Shown here piece by piece: positions 11,901 through 22,400 of a DNA stretch of 64,000 bases. The notes under the pieces are model-generated. The model was not told the origin of the DNA and searched no databases. It saw only the letters and a program-made list of their open reading frames with translations. This stretch comes from Chromobotia macracanthus (Eukaryota > Chordata > Actinopteri > Cypriniformes > Botiidae). Position numbers and translations under genes: made by a program. The DNA is taken from NCBI GenBank assembly GCA_036877525.1, contig JAZGTH010000067.1, positions 5,708,501-5,772,500 on the forward strand. The letters are read 5' to 3'. Every line of letters begins with the position of its first letter. Within the stretch, counting starts at the first letter, position 1.

Positions 11901-12987
11901 TGTGTGTGGAGTGTGTCTTTACATCTGTGACTCAGTCTCTCCCTCTTGCTGCTCTCTGTTTCCTCTGTGTATGTGTTAGAGTGTGACTAGCTTTTGCTGA
12001 CTGCTGGCTTCTCCTCAAGTGATCCTCAGACTTTAAAGCACCAGGTGAAAGTCACACTGGTACCTGCAGCTACACAGCTATTTCCGTGCCAAATGAATGA
12101 CTGTCCACATTGTGCATAAGTTTTACACAACCTGAGACATGTGTCTGAGTGACAGATAAAATGAAGAGTATATAAGATTGTATATTCTGGTCTTGTGATC
12201 TACAGTACAGTACTTCAAGGTGCTTGGGTGTGTAAAGACACCTGCGCCTCGTACTGTAAGCTGCTGGATTTGGAAGCAGATGGTGGCTTCAGAAACCGCT
12301 TAATTTCTTTGTTCAACAGCTGAGAGCACAAAGAAATCTCATCTGAAAACAAATACAAAGCAGAAATCCACTAAACCTTCAAATGAACAGTAAACCACTT
12401 TTTATTATCAGATAATTGATTTATTGAGAAACAGTCAATGTTTTTTTTGACTTAGAACGTTTTACCATCAGAGAGTCTGTGTGTGATGGCCTCTATTCCT
12501 GGGATCAGGATGTCTGAAAATATCTGGGCTAAAACCCAAGGAAAATAAAACACAGAAAGAAATGTGACTCCCCAAGAAGGAAAAATTTACTGATTCTGTC
12601 TTGAAAAGCCACTGACAAAAATCTGGATTTCATGTGAATGTCCTTAAAAAACTCAGAATAATTTGTGGTGCTTGCTAAAGCAGGCAGGCATCTCTATAAC
12701 TACTGCTTGTTTGTAGGCTTAGAGATTTAAATGAACCCATAACCTCATATATTACACATTGACCCTGCACAATTTTTACTCTGACCGTGAACCACAGCTC
12801 AAATTATGCTGCTTTTGCTTTTCTTAGTGATCAGACTTATGATTTTTCCCTGCCAGATGATAAACCAACCACTTAGGAACTACCCAGATCACCCTAACAA
12901 CCACATAGCAACACCTCCAGTAAACACCCTAGTTTTACCATATTATCCAGAAAATGTAAAAAAAAACATGGTTTTAAATCAACCTGT
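8966..12987. other. Intergenic, gene-poor
   Basis: Long AT-rich stretch. Open frames are short, lack splice context and have no family resemblance. It holds an AT dinucleotide run (about 9899-9927). Near 12845-12935 there is a fragment of a dispersed repeat ('ccacatagcaacacc' type), which recurs at 32420-32500. Confidence 0.5.
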
Positions 12988-13154
12988 GGCCAGTTGCATA
13001 AACTGCTAGTCATAACTTTTTAGGTCGGTTACATAAAAGGCAGGTCTTATTTAAATCAGAAACGTAAGACTGATAAGCCCTTATTAACTGTAAGTTGGTC
13101 AGACTAGTTCTTAAGACACAACCTTAACTTGTGATTGTGTTCATGCAACTGGCC
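12988..13154. mobile_element. MITE-like element, 167 bp
   Basis: Bounded by GGCCAGTTGCATAAAC and, inverted, GGCCAGTTGCATGAAC (15 of 16 matching). It is non-coding and the flanks show no clear duplication. Confidence 0.8.
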
Positions 13155-15449
13155 TCTGTACACAAAAATTATTGATTAAATTACCAGTGTTAAAAACATT
13201 CAATGTCATTACCCCTGGGAATGGTAATGTCACGCCCCCTGTTGGTCTTCTGCAGGTCTGGAGAAATTGATCACCTTTCTCCTTTGAGTATGAATTTAAT
13301 CTCTGGCCTGACACACGATCCTCAGCAAGCTCTCTTGGTCATACGGCCTTTGATTTCTAAAAGGTTGAACTGGGTTTCCTGCTTGATGACCTTTAACCTC
13401 CCACCATCCCTTATTACATTCCACAGATAAAGCCGACCCCTGCGTGCTGTTCTGCTGGCTTTCATTGTCTGTTTTCAACTGTTTCACACCAATTTGATTG
13501 CAAAATACACAATAAGGCTGACAGCTTAAAGCACAGAAAATTGATTTAAGGTAATTGCCCTCAAATTTGTTTTAGATTTTGTCCCAGCAAAGGCCTGTCC
13601 ACTTGAGCTAGCTCACCTATTGACCATTCCACAAAATATATACATTTGAATAAATTTGTGTATATTAAAATGCATTTGGGGTAAACTTAAATAAGCACTA
13701 CTGTGACTGCATTTAATAAGCAGTTTTTATAAGATATTATAAACTGTTATAAAAGTTGTTCAAGTTTTCAGTTCAGTGACAAATTGCATAAATGGAGAGA
13801 CCGCAATGGGAAGAGAACTATGTCTTACTGTTCTGAGATTGTTGGACAGAGCTACAGAGAGCACTATACACACAACTGCAGCTGCTTGTAACAGTCATGA
13901 AGATGAAAACTAGGCCTTAAAGGTGGCTTTAAAGAAAGAACAAGACAGAATACACATAAATCTGGTTAAGTCAAGCAACAGGCGAGGATTTAAGTGAATC
14001 TTCAGATGTTTTTGTCTGAGTCACAGATATACGGGTCCGTGATTCAATGAAAAAAACATCAGGCAGTGTTGGAAATCTTTTCCCTTCCTCCCAAGCATGG
14101 AGCATATTACAGTTTGTTTGTGAATGTTTCCGTTCATCCAGGGCATTGTGATGGAGAATTTAACCAAAAGCCTCTGAACTTTACTTTTCATTCATTGAGG
14201 ATGTTCTGCTGTTTATCAGAACCGCATTAACCCCAGCATGTGTATTTATTCATGTCTCAAGACATGTTTTCCATTACTTTTGCCTGGTTACAGGTGTTAA
14301 TTGTTAATAAAAACCATTTAGTAAAGTGTTACAGAACTGTAAAAGTCGATAACTGTGTTTTAAAAGTACATTGTACTATAGTACTATACTCCAATTACCA
14401 ATCTACAGATTAACTCATCTGGAAAACAAATAATCACAGATCATGTGACATCACAGGCTAAAATATAGTTAAACCATTACAGTCATTACATTAAAATAAA
14501 ACTAGTGACAATAACTAAAGTACTTAATAAAGTATACTTTATACTAATACTACTATACTCTATACTATTTTACTAAGTATACTTAATAAAGTACTTAAAA
14601 GGCAATTAATATGCATTGTACTTAAATGCATGATTTCAATAAGCCTGGAAGTCTTAGTAAATGTCTGGTCATCCTGGAATAGAAAACACACACGCATACT
14701 GAATACACAAACACGTATTTCTTTCATTTAGTCCCTGCTTTGTACTCCATTGATGATTTAGGTATGAAGTACAGGTATGAAAATCCAGAATAGTCAATGG
14801 GTTCTCCTCTCACCCCGGTAAATACAATCAAAATAACAACAGGAATTGTTTCTTTGCACATTTAAACTCACTGTTGTTTGCAACCGAGCATGCATGCTTT
14901 ATTTTGCATGTCAGAGGCATTTCCTGTTCCATTTGCCAGATCACGAAACGCCTCCATCCCGACACAGGGTCTGTTTACAGCTCTCTGCAGAGACGGGAAA
15001 TGTGTTTATCATTAGATCTGATCTGATATCGTGCCAGCAATACTTTATAAAACACGTGCTTTGTGGTGCACACAGATGCCATTTCATTCAGCAAAGGATG
15101 CAAGCGTAAAGAGAGGCCTGCTCACATCTTCATTCTTTTTCAATCACGTGGTGATCTTTGACCTAAAATATCATTGTAGTAATTGTTGAGCATCCAAAAT
15201 ACTTCTTTGTTTGTATAATGTTTTCCGTGCCAACTACCTGGCTATTCCTATGAAAAATATCTGACTCCGCATCTGCCGAAAATGTGAAAGATGCCCAAAT
15301 TAACATTAGCATGAAAACGCCCACTTCGTTTACACTCTAACAGCAGATTGTATGTAAATAATATTTTTAAACTTTATTATGTAATGTTTTGCAAGAATAT
15401 GTGATTTTTTTAAAGAAATTATATGGAAGCGTACATGCAAATGCACAAG
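13155..15449. other. Intergenic, no gene seen
   Basis: No supported gene. Near 14360-14600 there are several overlapping 'agtactatact' and 'tacttaataaagtac' palindromic pieces. The 3' end is the pdp2 promoter region, with an octamer-like ATGCAAAT at 15435-15442. Confidence 0.5.
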
Positions 15450-15541
15450 CGGAACTGTAGGCGGCGCTGTAAGACGCACGTTTTCAACCTGCCACGACGA
15501 AACTATAACGCAGAAGAAGATCATTGAGCGAGCGGTGGCTG
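15450..15541 (+). other. pdp2: Putative 5' untranslated exon of pdp2
   Basis: A locally CpG-richer stretch (ggcggcgctg, cacgacg, gagcgagcggtgg) ends in a strong donor (g|gtatgtg at 15541/15542). The next acceptor on this strand, 'gttttcccag' ending at 16044, precedes the coding exon. The start of the exon is approximate. Confidence 0.55.
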
Positions 15542-16044
15542 GTATGTGTGACTTTAAGGCAGTATTTACTTATACTTGAGTTACTTATACTTAATATTTT
15601 CTGTTGCTCAGCTAGTTTGTTCCCCGTTAATTCTAGAAAATGTATTTGTCAACATAACTAAAAAAAACCCAACATATTTTACATCGCTTTGTTCATCATT
15701 GAACTAGAGAGTGAGGTCGGCAGCGAAGTTAGCAAGTGCTTTTTAAAGTGAATTGTGTGTTTTTGCATAATTTAGACTTTATTTTGACTCATATATACAT
15801 ATGAAAGTCATGGTATTGCATATATTATGTATGTGTCCAAGATTTTACATCTGTAGGTTTGAACATAATAATAGCTTATGATAGTGTGTGATGGTAACCT
15901 CCTATAAATTGTTTTGACATGATTCTCCTACTTTATGTAGAATGTTTTTACTGTGAGCCTTCTATTTAATGCATTATTGCTATTTTTAACCATTTAAAAT
16001 TTATTTAAAACGAATTATTGTCTTCTCACATTGTGTTTTCCCAG

Positions 16045-16056
16045 ATGTGGGAGTAG
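16045..16056 (+). promoter_or_regulatory. Three-codon upstream ORF in the pdp2 leader
   Basis: ATG TGG GAG TAG is the first sequence of the second pdp2 exon, 29 nt before the main start codon. If the splice acceptor at 16044 is used, ribosomes scanning the spliced leader meet this short ORF first. Confidence 0.5.
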
Positions 16057-16085
16057 ATTGCTTCAGTCACTGAATCCAGACAGTA

Positions 16086-17639
16086 ATGTCTGGCTATCTG
16101 TGTTCAAGACTTTTCTTTAACACTGGTAGAAGACATCTGTCAAGTTCCTTTATTTCCAGCCATGTTGTACCTTCCACATTGTGTAAAACCTGCCTGTTTC
16201 CATCTCATGCTCTGGGATTCTCCTCTCGTGATGGTAGATCGGGACAGGAAGGAGAAAGCACACTGGACTTCCAGCTCAACCGGCTACAGATTGATGCTGT
16301 TTTGTGTGCTAATGAACAGTCTGTTCGCATTCCAGAGTTTGATGGGCGTGGTGGTCCCAGCCCCGTACTGAAGTTTGAGAGTAACCAGCTTGCGGCCAAT
16401 ACGCCACTGGAAGACCGCCGCAGCAGTGCCAGTTGCCTGCAGTCCCGTGGCATGCTCTTTGGTGTGTTCGATGGACATGGCGGTCATGCATGTGCTCAGG
16501 CAGTCAGTGAACGGCTGCCATATTACATTGCTGTGGCGATGATGTCGGAATCTGTACTGGAGGATCTAGAGGCCGCTATGGAGACTGTACGACCTGTGCC
16601 GCCAATTCTGCAGTGGTACAAGCATCGCAATGATTACAACTACCGAGAGTCTGCTGCTCTTTATGTCAATCATTTGCGTGTTTACTGGCAGGAGTTTCTG
16701 GCGAGTGAAGAGCACGGCAGTGGCATGAGCCCTGCAGATGCTCTGAGCTACGCATTCCAGCGCCTGGATACCGATCTGTCTCTTGAAGCGCAGGTGCCTT
16801 TGACAAATGACCTGATGCGCAGCACGGCCATTCAGGCTGCCTTCGCCGGTTGCACTGCGTGTGTGGCGCACGTAGGGCCAGAAGGTGTGCATGTTGCGAA
16901 TGCAGGAGACTGCCGCGCAGTATTGGGCGTCCAGGAGGATGATGGGAGCTGGAGTGCTCTGTCGCTCACAAAGGACCACAATGCCACCAATCCAGCCGAA
17001 CTGGAGCGAGTATGGAGCCAGCACCCGGCCAGCGAAAGACCAACCGTAATCGTAGATGACAGGCTGCTCGGGGTCCTGATGCCTCTTCGTGCATTTGGAG
17101 ATGTGCGTTTCAAGTGGAGTCGTGAGCTGCAGCAGAGTGTGCTGGAGAATGAAGACTCCGATTTAGAAGCACTGAACCTTTATCACTACGCACCACCCAA
17201 TTACCTTACCCCACCTTACTTAGAGGCCACACCAGAGATTACTTATCATCATCTGAGACCACAAGACCGGTTTCTGATCCTGGCCTCTGATGGTCTTTGG
17301 GATGAGATGAACAACGAGGAGGCGGTAAGACTTGTGGCGGAACACCTTACAGGTATTCACCTGCAGGCACCGGTCTCAGCCAGCCAGCTTAACCTGGGAC
17401 AGATGCACCAGCTGTTGCTACGGCGACGAGCCAGGGCAACACCCGCTCTGGATCTGAATGCAGCCACACACTTGATTCGCCATGCGCTGGGCAGAAACGA
17501 GTATGGAGAGATGGACCAGGAGAGGCTGGCAACCATGCTGGCTCTGCCTAGTGACCTAGCACGCATGTATCGTGATGACATCACCATCACAGTGATTTAC
17601 TTTAACCCGAACTTCAACAAAACATCTCGTAATAAATAA
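16086..17639 (+). CDS. pdp2: Pyruvate dehydrogenase phosphatase catalytic subunit 2
   Basis: A 517-residue PP2C-type (PPM) serine/threonine phosphatase encoded in a single coding exon. It dephosphorylates the E1-alpha subunit of pyruvate dehydrogenase in the mitochondrial matrix and so reactivates the complex. The first ~50 residues are rich in Arg, Ser and Phe with few acids, as in a mitochondrial targeting peptide. Landmarks: FESNQLAANTPLEDRR (about 97-112), the metal-binding VFDGHGG (127-133), NAGDCRAVLGVQ (about 274-285), LASDGLWDEM in the C-terminal third, and YRDDITITVIYF near the end. 'FESNQLAAN' and 'GHGGHACAQAVSERL' match PDP2 better than PDP1, which has FDSNQLPAN. All PP2C aspartates visible to me are present. 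The 3' UTR probably extends to about 18.76 kb. Confidence 0.95.
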   Translation: MSGYLCSRLFFNTGRRHLSSSFISSHVVPSTLCKTCLFPSHALGFSSRDGRSGQEGESTLDFQLNRLQIDAVLCANEQSVRIPEFDGRGGPSPVLKFESNQLAANTPLEDRRSSASCLQSRGMLFGVFDGHGGHACAQAVSERLPYYIAVAMMSESVLEDLEAAMETVRPVPPILQWYKHRNDYNYRESAALYVNHLRVYWQEFLASEEHGSGMSPADALSYAFQRLDTDLSLEAQVPLTNDLMRSTAIQAAFAGCTACVAHVGPEGVHVANAGDCRAVLGVQEDDGSWSALSLTKDHNATNPAELERVWSQHPASERPTVIVDDRLLGVLMPLRAFGDVRFKWSRELQQSVLENEDSDLEALNLYHYAPPNYLTPPYLEATPEITYHHLRPQDRFLILASDGLWDEMNNEEAVRLVAEHLTGIHLQAPVSASQLNLGQMHQLLLRRRARATPALDLNAATHLIRHALGRNEYGEMDQERLATMLALPSDLARMYRDDITITVIYFNPNFNKTSRNK

Positions 17640-18760
17640 TAAAGGACGTGCTGGTGGACGAAAAAAATTATGTTTGAATTTTGCTGTGAATTATTCTGAT
17701 GCGTATGTATTTCAAAATGTGAGTTTTGGTGGCAGTTACCATATATGATCCAGTGCTAGTCTTGTGGGATAAGTGAATATAAACAATGGCTAATCTCACT
17801 TTAAATGTTCAGGGTCACAGAATGTGAAGGTAAATATAAGTCTGTCCATGTAAACATGCTACCAGTTGATGAATAGCTAATTTAGGCCAGTTACCTTTTG
17901 GGTGTTTGGTGTATGTTGTGTTCCCTTACACCTCACACTGATGACTGTGTAGATTTATAGAAGTGTCCATGTGCTTTGCCTGTGCTTTAAATGTGTCGGA
18001 TCAATTCAAAGAAGTAGTGATATGAGACAATGTTTTGTCTCTGATGTTTCAAAAACATCAATCATTTTATCGCACAGACACCTTATTGTGTCTGCACACA
18101 TTTCTGTTCAGTGACACATTAAATTGATATTGTGCATTCATTCTGTCAGTTATTGTGTAGTCTGAAGTTTACATTAATTTAGCTTGTCTCATTTTGAGTT
18201 GTTAATTGTTTTCAGCCTTTTGAATTGTTTTTCTAGGATTTCTTGGCTTTTTGCAATGAAACGTTTCACTTTTGCACTTTGTAGTCAATGCAGATTGTGT
18301 CAAAGTACCACAATGACTCACAAAAAATGCCTGGCAATGGTTAAACTGATAATAGTTGAAGGGCAAAGTATGAAGGTCATAAAGAGGTTTATGGAAAGTT
18401 TAAGCACTAGTTACACTTTTAGAACAGCTTTCCTAATTCATTTTAAAAGCATTTTGCTTTTAGATTAATAATACTATTTGCTTTCTAAATTTCTGCTATT
18501 TGTAACTCTTCGTTCTGTTGTAATGTGATGCGGACGTCAGTGTCTTTTCGTGTGAAAATTTGGAAATTCAATTTCTCTCTAATTCCATTAAAAGATGTTT
18601 TATCCAAATGATCTTGTCAGTATGCTACTGTTTCGTTTCTACGAGGAAAGAGTAAAACCTAAATCATTTTTTAAAAGCCTCAACATCGACTTATGTTGCT
18701 GTTGTGCCATATGCCTTGAAAGCAAGCCTTGGCTTAATAAAAGGCATGGACTCTGACTGA
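17640..18760 (+). other. pdp2 3' UTR with poly(A) signals
   Basis: An AATAAA overlaps the stop region (about 17633-17638) and a distal AATAAA lies at 18736-18741, shortly before the next CpG-rich promoter. No separate gene is supported; the 94-codon frame at 18184 lacks any family resemblance. Confidence 0.5.
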
Positions 18761-18910
18761 TGCGACACACATTTCTGTTCACTGCATCATATTTATTAAA
18801 CATCTGAATCCCATTGCAACTACTGATGCAGAGTTGTGGATTAGTGATGTTTTTTGGCCTTGCTCATGAATTTAAATGCATTTTAGACCTCACGTTGCAT
18901 TTAATATCGT

Positions 18911-19032
18911 CTTTAGGCCACCGGAGGGCCTCGGGGTTTGACGCGCGCTGATGTTCTGCGCATGTGCGTGGCGCCCGCGGAAATTCAAACGCGCGAGCGC
19001 TGTTGACAGGCGGACACGGCGGTTTTATTAAG
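18911..19032 (+). promoter_or_regulatory. CpG-rich promoter and first untranslated exon of anln2
   Basis: A sharp CpG-rich island in AT-rich surroundings. It holds an E2F-like gcgcccgcggaaa (18971-18983) immediately followed by TTCAAA (18984-18989), the reverse of the cell-cycle homology region TTTGAA. A strong donor (aag|gtaaga) closes the untranslated exon at 19032. Paired E2F/CDE and CHR elements are typical of genes expressed in G2/M, which suits an anillin. Binding itself is inference. Confidence 0.6.
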
Positions 19033-19469
19033 GTAAGAAAAACACATTTTGCGCATTAAAACACAAAATTTTGTTGATAAATTTATGAGGACGTTATAGA
19101 TTTTCACCCCTTGCGTCTTTGACAGGTTTAGGGTCGGTGTTTTTGTTAGTCCCTCGTTAGTTAGCTGCGCTTTGGCCTCAAAAGCGTTTATGAGAGCAGT
19201 TATTTTGACCAGCAGTCTCGTATTGACAACAAAGACGATTATTAAAAGTTCCTTGTTGACATTTAAGTGCAATTTATCTATACTGTCGTTTGTGTTTTAC
19301 ACAGGTTTGTGAGAAACAAGGCTACAGAAAATCAGCGTTTTATATGAAACGAATAAATACGGAAACGCTCCTGTATTACAGCCGCGGGAAGTCTTTGTCT
19401 TTTAAAATGCGGTGAAACTTCCGACTTAAATCTGTTTTTCATCTGTCAGGTGACAAGATTAAGGAAAAC

Positions 19470-22400
19470 ATGGAAAATCAGAAGAGACAGAGAGATCCAC
19501 TGGAGGAAAACGCAGCAGCCTCTAGTGGTAAAACTCACTGGTTACCTGATTGATTGTCTCAACATCCAGTAACTTAGTTTATGCTGACCTAGACAACAGT
19601 GTTATAGTTTAATGAGATTATCATTGAATCATGGCTGCCTGTCTTGATAATATTTTTGAGTGTATTAATTATTGCAGACCTAAAATATGGTTAGAGTTAA
19701 TTATTATCTGCATCTGATCTGTTTCATAATGCATAAACTTTGGAGATTTTATGCAACTATACTTAATTAGTAGTCGTTTAGCAGATACACTTATAGTCAT
19801 TTAAAATAGATATTACAGTCTCTCTTTAGACTGACCTGAGATTAAGATTGTTGCTAGGTTGCTGCTTATGGATGTTAAACCTACAGCCTTTGGGTTACCA
19901 GCACAGATCTTTAACCATTAAGCCACACCATACAGGATAGCAGCATTGACTTGTGATTCTTGTCAAAGAGAATCAAGACATGAGCTATGAAATGTTTTTC
20001 CAGAACTGGAAAATGTGTTGAAGAGAAGGCGGCTAGCTGCAGGAGAGGAGAACCTGGACCCTACAAAATCCCCCGCCAGGACTCGCTCAAGACTGGCAGA
20101 ACTGGATGTGAAGCCAGATACCCCAGCCATACCCTCCATACGCTCCAGGGTCCAACAGCTCAGCCAGAGAAGAGATGGTGAGATTACAGGTTTCTCCTTT
20201 TGTAATGTCAAGACCATTTTCTTTTCTACATATACTGTCTCATGCCTTCATAGATATTAAACACTGTATCACTAGAATGCATTGGGGTAATTGAAATTTC
20301 ATGCTAGTGTCCTGCAGTTTGGCACCTAAATACACTTCATCTGAAACTATTATTAAAAACAATCTCATTTAATGAAGTGTAATGTGTAGATATGATCAGA
20401 TTTCTTGGTTTTGTGTGTTCAGGTGGAACAGGGCTGATCCAGAGATGCTTATCTGACCCTGGTTCTGAGGGCTCCGCTAGAACAATAACCCCAGATGTCT
20501 GTCATATCGGTCAGTATTCTCGTACACAGTTTTCACCATACACAACTTCCTGTCACAACTGCTACTACTTTTACTGCATTATTCAAAAGCCAAAGATGTG
20601 GTTATGGAGCTGCTTTCTGAACCTGTGTAATTTGCTTAAGGTGAGGGCGAGTTTAGCTCTCGCCAGCAGCGCTTCAATCCTCCAACCCCTTTGAACAGTC
20701 CCGGTCGCTCCACCCCCTGCACACGCAATCTCTCCAGCTTTGTGCACGGCATCCAACAGCAGCTGAATGCTGCAGTTACACCCAGCAGTAAAGAGGCCTC
20801 TCGTATCCGCCAGGTATATTTCCTCAGGCCATCTTACTTGTTTACTGCAATTCAACCCTTACAGAACAAACAGTGGGTATGGGGTTAACTCAGGTCATAA
20901 CTGTCTCTCTTCCACAGGCTCGTGTGGATGAGTTGCGTATGTTAAAGGCCCAACCTGTGGCTGAGAACATGTGGTTGAAGAGGAGTTTATCTGACTCTTC
21001 ACTCACTGAGGTGAGTCAATCAGGTTAAGAGGTTTATTAGGATCCGACCATAATGAGATGTGTGTTTGTGTCTGGTCCAATTTTGAGCAATTTAGAATGT
21101 TAGATCAAATGCAAAGTATCCATACTTTCTCAGAGGGGCTCGTCGCCCTCAACCTCGCCCTGGATTCACAGAAAAACTCGAAAACTTCAGTGGCCTTCGT
21201 TACAGACAGGAAGTGTGAGCATGTGTTTAAAACCATTCGTTGAAGTGTATTGGATATGTCCTCAGTTCCCTCCACCCTTATGTTTTGTCATACTTGTCAC
21301 TTTCGGTTTTGAGGTTCACTTTAAATGTTCACTTTAAATTTGCTTGTGATCACTGGGACCGGCTTATTTCATTTGCACAGACCTGGAGAGAATTACAGCT
21401 TTTTGACTGTTTGTGTGTATGAGAAAAAGAAACAGTCTCGGTGTGATCTGTTCTACAGGAGGAGCTGAAGGAATCAGAATTTAGCTCCTGTGAGGTTGAC
21501 AGTAAGGTGTTAGAGGGAAGTTTGAACACCACACCACCATGTGCTGAGAAGATACGTTTCCCTGAAGAAGAGCTTTGTTCATTAGCAGGTAAATGTGCCT
21601 TCTGGAATTTCTCAGATCTAATGTAACAATCTTATGAGTGTGTACACACGCAAACAAATCTTGATTTGACAAATGTTTTAAATGCAGACTTTTGGACCCT
21701 AATATTTTATCAGTTTGGAAATGAGCATCAGTATGATATTTTCTTCTGTGTTAGAACCTCCAGTCTTGAGCACTTCTGCTCTGATTGACAAGATGTTCGA
21801 AGACGTCTTGCAACACGCAGACGATGAAGAAGAACAGAAGGAAGAGAATGAGAGCAATTCATCAGGGCCTGAAAAGGAAGATGAACCAGAACCAGACACA
21901 GCTGAATCAAAGCAGGAACCTCAGGACTATACTGAGATGTGTGAAGAGAATCAAGAAACTCCTGATGGCAGTTCTTTAATGGATGATGAGGGGGATCTCC
22001 AGCCTGCTGATGATGGTGAGGGAGAGATGGAGCAGAAGCTACAGAGCACATCCGTGTGTGCTGAAGAGGACTTCCTGACCCTGCCGCCCAGCTGTATCCT
22101 CTCTCCTCTCAGCAAATCTGTGGAGGCTGTTGTCACACCAATGGTATTCATCTGACAATCCTTCACACTTTGTTTTTTGTAGATCGTTTTACATTTACAT
22201 GTAGGTGTTTTGCAGATGCTTTCATCCAAAGCGGCTTACAAATGAGGAACATCACACACAGTTTATCATATGAAAAAAGAACAATACTTGTCAACACTTA
22301 ATTTATTTAGTGCTTTGATTATGGTTGACACATTTTAATTGGTCTTGTGGTGATAGTAAATTAGAAATTGCAACAGTAGTGTGTTAATGGGGTTAAACAT

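Noticed and set aside
16566..17113. Minus-strand frames of 152 and 93 codons
   Set aside because: Antisense of the strongly supported pdp2 coding exon.
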